A stretch of DNA of 64,000 nucleotides. It comes from Lentinus brumalis. Lineage: Eukaryota > Basidiomycota > Agaricomycetes > Polyporales > Polyporaceae. The notes beneath the pieces were generated by a model. The model was not told the DNA's origin. It saw only the letters and a program-made list of their open reading frames with translations, and did not search any database. Location: the NCBI GenBank assembly GCA_001792895.1, contig MARA01000005.1, positions 1,612,001-1,676,000 on the forward strand, written 5' to 3'. The position numbers and the translations under genes were made by a program. This document shows positions 10,062 to 22,400 of this stretch, in pieces (positions within the stretch are counted from its first letter, which is position 1; the number at the start of each line of letters is the position of its first letter).

Positions 10062-12112
10062 ATGTCTTCCGAAAGTTGGCCGCCACAACTCAAGTATGCA
10101 CATGTCTCTCGAGCCGGCTGGCGTAGTGCTTACAAAGTACTGCAGGGAATGGGTCGCAAAGTGCCTGGGACAAATGACCGACGCAAACCGTGCTGAAGCC
10201 CAGGCAGAACTGAAACAGGTGATAGCTGATGCTTTCGGGGCTAAGACGCTGTGGACGACGGACTGGGCTGGGGTGCAATTGAAGAGGTATGTCTCTCGTC
10301 TCGCACTGCTTATGGCGGTTTACGGCTGAGAGTTGGCACGGAGTCTACTGCCAAAGCCCCCTCCGACTTTGATATCCACGAGTAATCTCAAGAGAAAGTC
10401 GTAAGCACCCCAGTTAGACTCATCTATATCGACCGTTCAAACCACCATGTAGGAACGAGTATATCCCTGCAAGCAATAAGAAGACGAAGAAGACATCTGT
10501 ATCCAAGTCGTCAGCGGCGGGTGCGTTAGATCCGGTCGACCGTGCTGCGCTGGACCGTAGGGCTGCACGCTTCCAACGAGAACATGAGCTTGAACGGCAG
10601 AAGAACTGGCGTCAAACGAACCACCATACTCCCTCTTCCTCATACGGTCATACTAACTCGCATGTCTTCAAATCCCGCTCCGGAACGCCTGCAACGTATG
10701 GCGACGATGAGCCTGAGACAAACTCGGTCTGTTTCCCGTCTTGTGCCTGTGTTCTGCCGCGAACGTGCTGACAAGGCCCAGAATGTGCCCAACTGGGACC
10801 GCTTCACTATTGTCGGCACCTCAACTGAGATCTTCAAGGACTACTTGCGTTTGACATCGGTGAGTGTCCATGAGCTTGAGTTCGCATCGGTCGTTGTGCG
10901 GGGCCTGTGCGTGTGCGGGGACCTGACTGTCCCGATGCGCCAACTGTAGGAACCGAAACCGGAGCAAATACGGCCGTACCACGTACTGCAAGAGACCCTG
11001 AACCAGCTCAAGAAGAAGTGGCGCGAGAAGGCGACCTACAATTGGATATGTAGCCAATTCAAGAGTTTACGGCAAGACCTTACCGTGCGCCTCTATACGT
11101 TCGGGCGGCGGGCGTGTTGACAGCGGGTTCGCACCTTATTGTCTTCGTATAGGTGCAGCGCATCAAGAACGAGTTCACCGTGACAGTCTATGAGATCCAT
11201 GCGCGTATGGCGCTCGAGGTGGTGCGTGCGCACTTCTGTTCTCTTCCGAGGTGCCCTTGTGGACGGCGCAGATCGGTGCTGACATGTGGTGGAAATGCAC
11301 CCGCAGGGCGACATGGTTGAATACAATCAGTGTCAAGCAATGCTGCGTAACCTTTACGAACTCGGCATTCCCGGAAAGGTGGAAGAGTTCACGGCTTACC
11401 GGATACTGATGCTGTTGCACGGACGCAATCGGAGTGGTATGGCCGTTGCTTGCCGTTCGGTCGTGTGGATCGCCTGCTGACCCTCTGCCCTTGCTGCTAG
11501 ACTTGAATCTATACGTAGGTCAACTAACAGAACGACATAAATCCGATCCAGCGGTGCGACACGCGCTCTCCGTCCAGCGCGCGGTGGCGATGGGGAATTA
11601 TCATGCTCTCTTTGACTTGTACTTGAATGCTCCCAACATGGGAGCGTACATCATGGATCACTTCATCGACAGGGAGCGCATACGTGCACTCATGGTCATG
11701 ACAAAAGCGTGAGTACCCGATGTTCCCTTCACGTCCGCATTGCGGTCTTCTTAATGCTTGCCTGTTCGGCGAGCCTTCCATTCTTACGCATCTTCCCGCC
11801 TTTCCGCACATTCTCCCTTCTCTCCGGCTCGGATGTACGAGACGCTGGTGCTGACCACCATTATGCCGTTGGGCACAACTTTACCCAACCTGCAGGTACC
11901 GGACATTGCAGCTTTCCTTCATACAGAACGAGCTCGCTTTCGAAACGCTCGCGGCTACTCGCGAGTTCCTTGACGAACACCGGGCGTCCTTCTTCCAGAA
12001 CCCGAACAGTCCAGACACGGAGAAGGTGCTCGATTGCAAGCCTGCCGGCGCACCGCTCGCGACGGTGTTCGAGGAGAAGTACCGGAGAGTGCAGATCAAG
12101 GGCGCTGTATGA
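10062..12112 (+). CDS. THP3: SAC3/GANP-domain protein, THP3/LENG8 type
   Basis: Nine exons (10062-10093, 10146-10286, 10453-10726, 10782-10859, 10950-11084, 11153-11221, 11307-11436, 11501-11708, 11896-12112) give 427 residues. The start MSSESWPPQLKEWVAKCLGQ matches the WPPxLKxYV opening of LENG8/Thp3. A basic, charged linker leads to NVPNWDRFTIVGTSTEIFKD, then the SAC3/GANP helical repeats: VYEIHARMALEVGDMVEYNQ, ALSVQRAVAMGNYHALFDLY and LQLSFIQNELAFETL. Yeast Thp3 works with Csn12 in transcription elongation and mRNA maturation. The acceptor of intron 3 (10781) was chosen to keep the branch-point spacing. The eighth intron is 187 nt, long for this genome. Confidence 0.92.
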
Positions 12113-12383
12113 TGGATGCGTAACTTATTGTTGTTGCGGATGTGGAGGGGCTTTGTCTTCGTTCTGTTCGTCTCGCCGCCACTGCCGCCAGCCAGCCCGC
12201 CTTCCAGCTCCACGCATTGGCTTGTTTCGTCAGTTATCCGGTATATCCGCCCGCCATGGATCCATGTTTCGTTCCGGTAAATACCTTATCGTCGCGTCGT
12301 GCTATCACCGCTGTATGCTATGCTAGACTTATAAGAATGCGTCTGTCTCGTCGAGACAACCGCGAGACGATATCGTCGATCAG

Positions 12384-13829
12384 CTAGTAATCTACAAAGC
12401 GACATGTGTTTGCCTCACAACCCCACTCAGTCACGCATGCGTGCGGGATGAACCGTCGCAAGACAACGTCCCTAACGGAGTAGTGTGCGAGGCAGGCGGG
12501 GGAAGAGAGGAGGTCGGCTGACACCCGGGACTGGGCGGGGATCGTTACGTATGTCAAAATCAACGTCTGCAAACGCATCAGTCACAGCCCCTACACACAA
12601 TAGAGGAAAGAGGGAGCAAACCTTCTGTACTTGAGCGTTCACCCGGTTGATCGTGCTCAGCCAGGACCAAGAGAAGGTGTCCGCGTTCGGGAGGTTGAAC
12701 GGAGATGACTCTTTGTCTGCAGGGTCCTCGTATACGGGGATGACGACAATGGCAAATCTAGAGAAAAGTTGTTGATACAGAGCCGAGGGTCTCGGTCGAA
12801 GAGCCGTACTCAGCGTGATGGAAGACAGGGCCGCGCTTGTAGAGGAGCAAGTCGACGCAGAACTTGATGCCGCCCTTCACTACCCAGCCCAGGGAGCGGT
12901 AGTAATGATACGCTGCGTAGTTCACGAGGAATGGATTGTCGGATCGGTGAGAGTATACCGGTAGACCAGGAGGTATGCAGTGAACGTCCTGGAATGTTTG
13001 CCATATTTCTCGAAGACTCATTGGTTCATGCTAGCGGGTTGGGTGCGAGAGGTATCAGATGAAGGATGTATATTTCACTCAAGGACAACAGCAGTACCGT
13101 ATGGGGATCGAGTACAGTCAAGCAGTCGAGATTCCAGATGAGGAAGAACGCTTCTTGCAGGGTTAACTGGAGGTGCTCCACATCCTCGAGGGGTTCCAGC
13201 TCTTCAGCCACATCCATGGACTGGTCTTCTGGGGGTTCTGAAGGCAACGAGAGTTCGGAGGATGGTTGGGGTTTCCATGTCGCGCCGGAAGGGATGAAGG
13301 CCGGGCCAGCTTCGCGTCCTTCTGCAAATGCGGCCTCTGCTTCTGCAGCTGCTTTGGCGATGGCGGCAGCCCGGTCCATCTTGAATTGTTTTCGTTCTGC
13401 TCTCCGCTTCTCTCGGATCTCCTCGGAGGTCATGTCTAGGATAATCATCAGTACTTGTGGCGGAGGACAGAGGCTACGGCCCGCACATTTTCCCGCAGCT
13501 TTCCTGGCATTGATTTGTCTCGCGAGCCAGGACGGCTCGCTCCTGGAGAGGTTACCCTTTCCGAAGAACCCCCTTCGCCAGAGAATCATCGAGTCTTTCT
13601 CGTTCGTTACCCATACAGAGCGCGTCGCGGGATCAAATATGCCTTCGCAGTGCGGATTCTCTAGTCTTGTATTTGGGCCAAAGAGGCCGAGGACATGACC
13701 GAATTTGCTGTGAGGCTCCGGAGCGGAGAAGACGAGTGGGAGAGGATGCGCATAGATCCTGTTGTTCTCCGCGCGGCGCGCGCCACCCTTTTGCGAGCCT
13801 TTGTGTCGAGTTGGAGTGATGAGAGACAT
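12384..13829 (-). CDS. SEN2: tRNA-splicing endonuclease catalytic subunit Sen2
   Basis: Five exons on the minus strand (13829-13487, 13435-13098, 13030-12810, 12757-12622, 12566-12384) give 406 residues. The N-terminal part has [20 protein letters not shown] and [14 protein letters not shown], typical of Sen2. A charged Ala-rich helix ([20 protein letters not shown]) precedes [13 protein letters not shown]. The catalytic fold has [20 protein letters not shown] and [19 protein letters not shown] (catalytic His), then [20 protein letters not shown] with the expected Lys. Sen2 cuts the 5' splice site of pre-tRNA introns in the SEN complex. The 207-bp gap to the dynein gene is a shared divergent promoter. 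Confidence 0.95.
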
Positions 13830-14037
13830 GTACGCGGCCGAGTTACGAAGGCAGAAGCTGGTGCGAGCGAAGTGGGATGGGAGTCAGAAGCAGAGCGGCG
13901 CGTCGTGACCTTTTATGGCGACGCGTCTCAGCAGCGCGTTGCTCCGCGCCTTGGACTCCTCTCTCACTCCGCCGCTGCTCATCTTCCTGGCAACTCGCTC
14001 CCTGTGACCATCTCGCCAGTCAACTCACGGTCTTGCG

Positions 14038-16523
14038 ATGTCCGAGAAGAGGAGAGCTGAGATCGAAGCCAAGAGGGCGAAGCTCGCGGAGCTTCGCAAG
14101 GCGAGAGCGGACAGACAGAAGGCAGATGCAGAGCGGCGGCTTTCCGACGTGCGTGCTATATATCCTTTGACAATTGCTTTGAAGCTGATTGCGCGACCTT
14201 GATATTATGTTTACATAGGCTACAGGACCGAGCGGAGCGCGTCGAGATGTGGACGACCTCGTGAACGTGCTCATCGGGTCGAACAGTCGAGTTGACAGCG
14301 CCGCGGACACTCCCATATCCTCTACACCTGGTACACCTGCGCTGGGACAGTCAATACCACTTCCTGGACCCTCTTCTATACTCTCCGGACGGCTGAGCAG
14401 ACAGAGCGATGCCACCTCGGACAGATATAGTCTTGGGACGACACTCATTCAGTCGCAGAACGGGGCGACGGAGAATGTCATCGAGCGGTTTGTGTTCACT
14501 GCGTTGTCAGAATGTCAAGGTGCTTATACGTTGCAGTGAAATGACGCCGCGCATCGTGCCAGACCTGATTGACATTGAGCAGGAGCTCTTTGAGTTGCCA
14601 CAGAAGGTTCGTGTGTGTATTTGGTCTGCCTGCTAATGGCTCACGCTCTGCAACGTGAACTAGGAGCGCGTCATCTACAATAAGGAGGTGCAAACTATGG
14701 AGATTGAGACCGAACCGACCTCGGGCGTGACAGAAGAGGAGATGCGGGAACGGATACTGCGGGAACGAGACGCAGAGGCGGAACGATTAGCGCACGAGCA
14801 GCAGCTGGAGGCGGAGAGCAAGCAATTGGACGAGGAGATTGCACAGGAGATCAGAGGTATGTTTGGTGCTGTGTCGATTCTGTTGTCATAGTCATGCTGA
14901 AGGGATTCTAGAAATGACGGAGGAGGAGAAGCTCAGTATCTTCTCGGCACCGGAGTTCCTGGACTTCGTGGAACAGTCGACCAAGATAATCCAGCGGGCA
15001 CTGAATGATAACTACGACTACATCCGTGACTACACAATTGGTACGGAGAGCGGAACGTGAGCCTTCAGGTGTTCCTCGATACTTGGCTGGAGCTTGACCC
15101 ATGTCACAGGGAGGCTTCGGAAGGGCGGGTGAAGTGCGTATGTTCTTTCTACGATGAACGGCACACGAAAAATCGGTCGATCACGGACATCGACTGGTCA
15201 CCAAAGGTCAGAATGCAGCGTGCACTACAAGTGCTCTTCAATACTGATAATGTGCAACAGTACCCGGAGCTCAGTTGCGCATCATACAACAAGAACCCAG
15301 CCGCGCTGAACGAGCCAGACGGTATCGTGGCCGTATGGAATCTTCACCTTCTTGAGCGACCAGAGTTCATCTTCCATTCGCAGGTATGAGAGGTCCGACT
15401 AGCATGCTACGATACTCGCGACTGACACGTCGCAGTCAGATGTGCTTTCAGTCGCTTTCTCGCCATTCCACTCAAACCTCATCTTTGGCGGTACCTACTC
15501 TGGCCAAATATTGCTCTGGGATACGCGGTCGAGACACCTACCAGTCCTGAAGACACCGTTGTCTGCTGCCGGCCATACACATCCTGTGTATGCGATGCAG
15601 ATGGTAGGAACACAGAACGCGCACAACCTCATCACGAGCAGTACGGATGGCACCGTGTGCAGTTGGCTGGTCGACATGCTCGCGCAACCTCAGGTGGGAA
15701 TACCGCCAGATCTATTTTGATTCCGCCGCTTACGATACGATGCAGGAAACGCTCGAGCTAGTGCATGCTGGACACAATAAGACGAGCGAGGTGGCAATCA
15801 CGGCACTGAACTTCCCAGACAACGAGACAACGACATTCTGCGTCGGGACGGAAGAGGGGAACATATACCAGGCGAATCGCTACGATCGGGCGGGTGCGAA
15901 GGCAGGCCTGAACCCATACGACGTGTACAAGGGACACTCCGGTCCTGTGATGGGGTTGCATTTCCACCCGCTCGTAGGGCCAGTCGACTTTTCGGACCTG
16001 TTCCTGTCGTGCTCTGTCGACTGGACTGTCAAGCTGTGGCGAGCGAAGTCGCTAGCGAAGCCGTCAACGACGGTGAACCACGTAGCACCACTCTACTCGT
16101 TTGACGAGGCAGATGACTACGTGTACGACGTCAAGTGGCACCCAACACACCCGGCTGTATTTGGGACGGTCGACGGGGCTGGCAAGTTCGACCTGTGGAA
16201 TCTCAACCATGACACGGAGGTGCGTGTTGATCATGGGGCCATTGCTGTCACTGTAGCTCATGTACTGTTTTCAGGTCCCCGTCGTGTCCACGAGTGTTGG
16301 GTCCGGGCGCGCATTGAACAAGCTGCGCTGGGAACGGAAGGACGGTCGGCGAGCTGCACTGGGTGGCAGTGACGGCAGGCTGTATATATACGACATCGGA
16401 GACATGGCGCTCCCAAGGGAGTCCGAGTGGACAGACATGCAACGGGCGGTGGCGGGCATCATAGGCGGCGGTCAGGCAAACGGGGTTGCGGACGACTCTG
16501 CGCGAGTAGTCGCAGGTCGCTGA
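14038..16523 (+). CDS. Cytoplasmic dynein intermediate chain
   Basis: Ten exons (14038-14148, 14219-14487, 14537-14606, 14664-14856, 14912-15056, 15110-15206, 15261-15383, 15436-15693, 15746-16219, 16275-16523) give 662 residues. The N-terminal helix [20 protein letters not shown] is the dynactin p150-binding coiled coil of this family. A Ser-rich linker follows, then [11 protein letters not shown]. The WD40 propeller begins near residue 290: [88 protein letters not shown] and [17 protein letters not shown]. The protein links cargo and light chains to the dynein heavy chain for nuclear and vesicle movement. Confidence 0.96.
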
Positions 16524-17040
16524 GGCACGGTCGACGGTGAGCGCTGAGCTCCAACGTGCGTGGATTCTTTGGTGGATGGTCACTCGTGTATATACCCCGA
16601 GGACAGCATGCGATGGCTTCCCTGGAATGGTTGGCTGCGGGTCGGTGTCCCACAGCAAAGGCTAACTTTGAACGGGCGAGACGTGGTTGGCAGGACGTGT
16701 AGACGCGTGTAGGGATGGTGATCCGTCGCGTCGCGGAAGAGGAGTGGTCGGGCCTCCGCTCTCGTCATTTGTTCCGCATCTCCGTCCTGCATGTCGCGCA
16801 CGGCTCGTACGAGGCTTGTCTACTATTCTTGTGCGCTGCTGTCGACCAGGCAAGGGTACGAGTAAGAGAGTGGACGGACGTCAGGTGACGGATCAAATGC
16901 TTTCTCGCACGTCTTTCAGCGTTTCTCGCACACGCGCTCGTCTCTTCCTGTCCTCTTCTACCGCTCCCCTCCCAGCTTGCGCCCGCTTGCCCCGCTTCCA
17001 CCCACACTCCCTCGCCAGAACTACACAACCTTCGTCTGCC
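16524..17040. other. Intergenic, AGX1 promoter and leader
   Basis: No gene seen. From about 16910 the sequence is rich in CT runs just before the AGX1 start codon, typical of fungal leaders. Confidence 0.5.
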
Positions 17041-18892
17041 ATGTCCACGTTCAAGCAGGTACGCGCGATCTCTACATCACCCTCGCGTTACTGAAATACT
17101 GATTACCCTGTGTAGGAGCCGCACAAGTGAGCAACCGCTGCAGTTATTCTTGTCCGCAACTCACCATTCCCCTTCGCGACCCCTACCAAGGCTGCTTGTG
17201 TACGTATCCTTGCTCTCCTTTCCCTCGCGCTGCATCTCACACACTCTCAAGTATTCCGGGTCCCATCGAGGTTACCGATGAGGTACTTCTACCCCGCCGA
17301 GTCACCCGAATGTCCACTCACCGCGCAACCCAGGTTCTCTACGCCAATGCACACCCCTCGATGTCACACGTCTCGGCGGACTTTATCCCCGTCTTTGGAG
17401 ACTGTATCCGCATGCTCAGAGAGCTGCTCTTCACCCAAGATGCCCAGCCATTTCTCATCGCAGGGTCTGGTACGCTCGGTTGGGATCAGGTGTGTGTCAA
17501 TCTGGCTGGAGGGGAATTGGGCTACGGACCTCATATCGGCCCGATGACCAGGTCGCTGCCAACCTCGTTGAGCCCGGCGAGAACGCGCTTGTTCTCAACA
17601 GCGGTTACTTCGGCGATAGTTTCTCCGACTGGTAAGTCTGATTATGCGCGTCGACGGTGACAAGTTTTCATGTGTGCAATAGCCTGCGCACTTATGGCGC
17701 GAAGGTAGACGAGATTGTTGCTCCGTTCGGCGATGCTGTTGCGCTTTCGGAGCTCGAGGCTGCGTTGAAGCAGAAGAAGTACAAGGTGGTCACATTCACC
17801 CATGTCGACACCTCTACAGGTCGGTACTTTCATGCCGTGCGTCTGCACTCAGCGTACTGAGCGCGATTCAGGCGTGTTGTCCGACGCAAAGGGCATTGCA
17901 GCAACTGTGAAGAAGGTCTCCCCAGATACTCTGGTACGCGGTGTCGATCGCGGGTGCATGTGGGTGCCGGTTGACAGACATCATCACAGGTCATTGCCGA
18001 TTGTGTGTGCTCGGTGGCAAGCGAGGAGATCCGGTTCGACGACTGGGGTCTTGATGTTGTCCTCACTGCCAGCCAGAAGGGTCTCGGTACTCCTCCCGGT
18101 CTGAGCATCCTGGTCGCAAGCCAGAAGGCAATCAAGGTGAGGAAGATGGGCCTCGAATCACCGTTGCCTGCTCATCTTTGAACATATGACTAGGTCTTTG
18201 AGACGAGGGCAAGCCCGGTCACTTCCTACTACGGCAGCTGGAAGAAGTACGTTCCCTCCCAGATTTAGTGAGGCATGCTTATAACGACGTTTCTAGGTGG
18301 CTCCCCATCATGAAGGCTTACGAGTCGGGCACCCCTGCATACTTTGCCACTCCTCCAGTGAACTTGATCTACGCTTTCAACACGGCTTTGAAGCAGATCA
18401 CGAAGCAATCACCATCGATAGAAGAACGCTTCCGTCTGCACAGAGAGACGAGTGCACGCCTCAAGCATGCCGTGGAGGAACTCGGCCTCAAGCAGCTGCC
18501 CGTGAAGTCTTCGGTTGCCGCGAACGGGATGACGGCGTGTTACTTCCCCGACGGACTTACCGCCGCGGACATTATCCCTCCTCTGCTGAAGAAGGACATC
18601 GTCATTGCGGCTGGCTTGCACAAAGATTATAAGCGTAAGTGATGGTTTTATCGACGTGCTCCGATCATGTCTGACAGATTCTGTACCCAGTGAAATACTT
18701 CCGGATCGGGTACGTGCACGACGCCACGAGATCGATGACGTTACCAGATTCTGACTGCCCGGTGCTCTGGGTTCATATTTTGACAGCCACATGGGCATCT
18801 CCGCAATAGACTCGACGCGCCGAGATGTGGACAAGGTGATCGCGGCGCTGAAGGAGAGCCTCGCAGAAGCACAGGCTGGCAAGAACGCGTAA
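17041..18892 (+). CDS. AGX1: Alanine-glyoxylate aminotransferase
   Basis: Thirteen exons, 388 residues. The first four are tiny: 17041-17058 (18 nt), 17116-17126 (11 nt), 17191-17199 (9 nt), 17252-17282 (31 nt). The others are 17334-17489, 17552-17631, 17683-17819, 17872-17933, 17990-18136, 18194-18246, 18297-18634, 18691-18709 and 18787-18892. Class V PLP aminotransferase marks: HKLLVIPGPIEVTDEVLYAN, HPSMSHVSADFIPVFGDC, GSGTLGWDQVAANLV, THVDTSTGVLSDAKGIA, and LTASQKGLGTPPGL with the PLP-binding Lys at about residue 198. The enzyme turns glyoxylate and alanine into glycine and pyruvate. No clear peroxisomal C-terminal signal is seen (ends AGKNA). Confidence 0.95.
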
Positions 18893-19489
18893 GTGTGAAG
18901 GAAGAAGTCGTCATGGCTGTAATAGAGTGTCTCGGAACTCATTGTAAACTTTGTGCATCATCATCACTGTCACCGCTCCTCTGTCAACCTGGATGTATAT
19001 CGCCTGCGAACGGATTGGGAATGGAACAACAGACTATCACAAACGGCGCGGACGAGGGTGGTCGACCGCTCTATGCCCGCGGCGAGGCTCTGAGCTCGCC
19101 TGGATCCTATCTGTCAAAAGTAAATCTCGTTCTGCAATTCATCTCAGCGACGATTGCTGATCGTGCCGATTGCCCAGGAGCGAACCTGTTTTGGTGGGGG
19201 ATCTTGAGGCGGGGCTCCGTCGGTGGCCCGCGCCTCCGCCAGGTGTGCTCTCCATGTTATCTCCACCAATCACGCTGGACGCTAACCTCGATCTCACCGC
19301 TACAGTGACGGCACTCCGACGGTTCGCCGACATGAGGCAGATTGGGTGAGAGATGGAGAGATCTACGTGTGTATATAGATGTGTGTGCGGGTCTATGTAC
19401 GAGTACAAGGTATCTGCGATGCTATAGCTAGAGGTACAATGGGTTTTTGGTTGATGCTGCTATTATGAATGCCCCGCGCTGTTCCTATC
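18893..19489. other. Intergenic between convergent genes
   Basis: AGX1 and MET5 end here facing each other. An ATG at 19021 opens a 96-codon frame, and a stretch at 19183-19350 can be spliced into EPVLVGDLEAGLRWPAPPP plus a short tail, but the frames do not join. I do not call a gene. Confidence 0.45.
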
Positions 19490-22400
19490 CTATGCCGTCA
19501 CTGCAATGTCCCGATACTGCCCCTCGCCACCCATCCGGTCGTACCATGCCTTGCCCTCGGTGGTGGGTGCGATGTATCCTGCCCTGATCACGAAGTCGCC
19601 GAAGTGCTCGCCTTGGTGTCGTTCGAGCGCATAGCGCTTGATCATGGGACTCAGGATCGCGAGAATCTCCGGCTCGGTGACGGTTTCTGCACAGTGCGTC
19701 AGTAGCTGAGATGAAGACCGTGCTAGGGTGCGTGCCTACCTCGATAGATCTTGTTGAGCCGCTGGCCATGGTAGCCACCACCCAGGAGCATCGAGTACGT
19801 CCCGGGCGCTTTGCCGACAAAGGCGACCTCTGCACGACATGTTAGCATTGCGATGGAGGTACTTGAGTTCCTGAGACTACGCACCAGCGATGTATGGTCG
19901 AGCACAGCCATTGGGGCAACCAGTCATACGCATGACAATGGAGTCGTTGCGCAGCCCATTCTCCTCGCAGATCTTCTCGACCTTGTCGACGAGGAGGGGC
20001 AGATATCGTTCCGACTCTGCCATCGCGAGCCCACACGTCGGGAACGCGACGCAAGCAGACGACGAGAGGCGCAGGCCGCTGTGCGCGAGGTTGTCGAGCT
20101 TGTACTGCGCGAGGAGGCGCTTGATTGTGGGCAGCTCCTCGGTGGGGACGTCGGAGATGATGAGGTGCTGGTTCGCGGTCATGCGGAACGTGCCCTTGTG
20201 CACCTTTGCGATCTCGCGGAGGCCGGTCTTGAAGTCGCGCTCGGGCTCGTCCTGCACGCGCCCGTTCTCGATGAAGCAGGTGAAGTGGTGCCGGCCGTCT
20301 TGGCCGGTGATCCACCCGAAGTCGTCGATGTTCTTCTCGAAGGAGAAGGGCCGTGCGGGGGCGAGCTGGTACCCGAGGAGTTGCTCGACTGCGGCTTTAA
20401 AAACGTCTAGGCCCATGCGGTCGATCGTGTATTTGAGACGGGCGTTCTTGCGGCTGGTGGGGAAGGGCGTTGTCAGCGGTGCAAAAGGCAATAGCCAGTC
20501 GAAAACTTACTCAGCACGGTTGCCATTGTCTCTCTGCACAATCATGATCTTCTCGGCGACCTCGACACCCTGCTCAACCGTGCAGAAACCGAGCATGCTG
20601 CCTATTCTAGGATACGTCTTCTTATTGCCGTGTGTGACACCCATGCCTCCACCGGCGGTTACGTTGAAGCCAGCAAGTTCGCCCTTCTCGTCGACGACGG
20701 CGATGAATCCGACATCGTTGGCGAAAACATCGACGTCGTTGTTCGGCGGGATCGCGACTGCAACCTTGAACTGCACGGGGACGTCAGTACCGTTGAGAAT
20801 TCACCAAGTAAGAGCACGGACCTTGCGGGGAAGGTAGAACTGTCCGTAGAGCGGCTCGACGTCCTTCAGAGCATCTCCAGCGACAAGCTTCTTGTCCAGC
20901 CAGATCTCGTGATACGCAGTCGTGCGAGGGAGGAGGTGCTCGCTGACCCGCTTGGCGAACTCGTACGCCTGGGCGTGCAACTTGGACAACGACGGGACAG
21001 TGGACACTATCACGTTTCTGCACTAGAGTTTAGCATCGAGCGACCCCGCAACATGTATCTCCCCAACGACTTACCGGTTCACGTCGCCGCATGCCGCGAG
21101 CGTGTCAAGCAACGCCCTATTAATGTCCTGGATGGCGGACTTAAGGTGGCGTTTGATAACTCCGTGGAACTGGAACGTCTGCCGCGTCGTGATCTTGAAC
21201 GTCCCGTTCCCGTGCTCGTCCGCGATCTGGTCCATGATGAGCCACTGCTGGGGCAAGCACACCCCGCCGGGCATCCGCACGCGGATCATGAAGCTGTACG
21301 CGGGCTCGACGCCCTGCGCCTGGCGCTCGTCGCGGATGTCGCGGTCGTCCTGCTGGTAGATCCCGTGGAACTTCGTGAGCTGCGTGTCGGAGGGGGCGAG
21401 CGCGCCCGTGCTCGTGTCCGCGAGCCCCTCCACGATCGTGCCGCGCAGGTACTGCGAGGCGACCTTGATGTGCTCGTTCGTGATCGGCTCGGGCTCTGCC
21501 TCCTTGACCTCGACGGCGTCGACCCCGAGCGCCTTCCAGACGAGCGGCTCCCAGGCCTTGTAGCCCGTCTCGGGCCCGTCGGCGTCCTGGTCGTCCCCGA
21601 GGCCGAGCGGCACGAAGCGCGTCGCGCCGAGCTGCTCGAGGCGGGCGTCGAGGTCCTTGCCCGACTTGTTGTAGTAGTGCGCGTCCTCGGGGCGCGGCCA
21701 GTAGTGGCTGTCGCCCATGCCGAACACGGAATACTTCACGCTCGTCAGCGGACGCTCGCCGCGTGCTGCGAGCCCGTTCACGGTCTTGATGAAGGTCCGG
21801 CCGTTCTGCGGGAACTCGCCCTGGCCGGCGACGGAGGTGACGAAGACGACCATCTCCTCCTTCGCGAGGTCCTCGATGGTGACCGAGTCCATCGTCGCCA
21901 CGGAAGTCGAGAGCCCGCGGAGCTTGCCGCGGGTCGCGAGCCGCTTGGCGACCTTCTCCGCCTTGCCGCCGTCCGAAGCGTAGAGCACGGTCAGCGGAGG
22001 GGCGTCGATGGCGGTGAGGAGGTCGTCGTATGCCTGCGCGGCACGCTGCTTCCGCGCCTGCTTGAGATTCTCGCCCAAGCTCCCGACGAGTTCCGCGGCG
22101 AGCTCGGGCTTGGAACGCACGAGCTGTGAGAGGTGGTTCTGCCTGTCGAGGAACGTCTGCAGCTCGTTCTTGACCGCGTCGGAGTCAAGCGAGAAGGGTT
22201 CCTTGCCTTCGCGCTCCTTGGCCGGGTTCCACCGGTAGAGTGGCCAGTAGCCGGAGTCTACGGCGAGCTTGGTCTCCTTCAGGATCTCCAGAGCGGGCGT
22301 GCTCTCGGAAGCGTAGGGGAGGTACGCGAGGACGACGCTCGGGCCGGGGTAGCGGTCTGCCTCCATGAGGGCCTGAAGCACTTGCGAGTACGAGGAGTAC

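Noticed and set aside
19021..19350. Possible small gene between AGX1 and MET5
   Set aside because: The two plausible exon parts are in incompatible frames and match no family; kept as intergenic.
20630..22129. A 499-codon open frame on the + strand opposite MET5
   Set aside because: It is an antisense shadow of the high-GC MET5 reading frame; the minus strand encodes conserved flavodoxin and reductase motifs.
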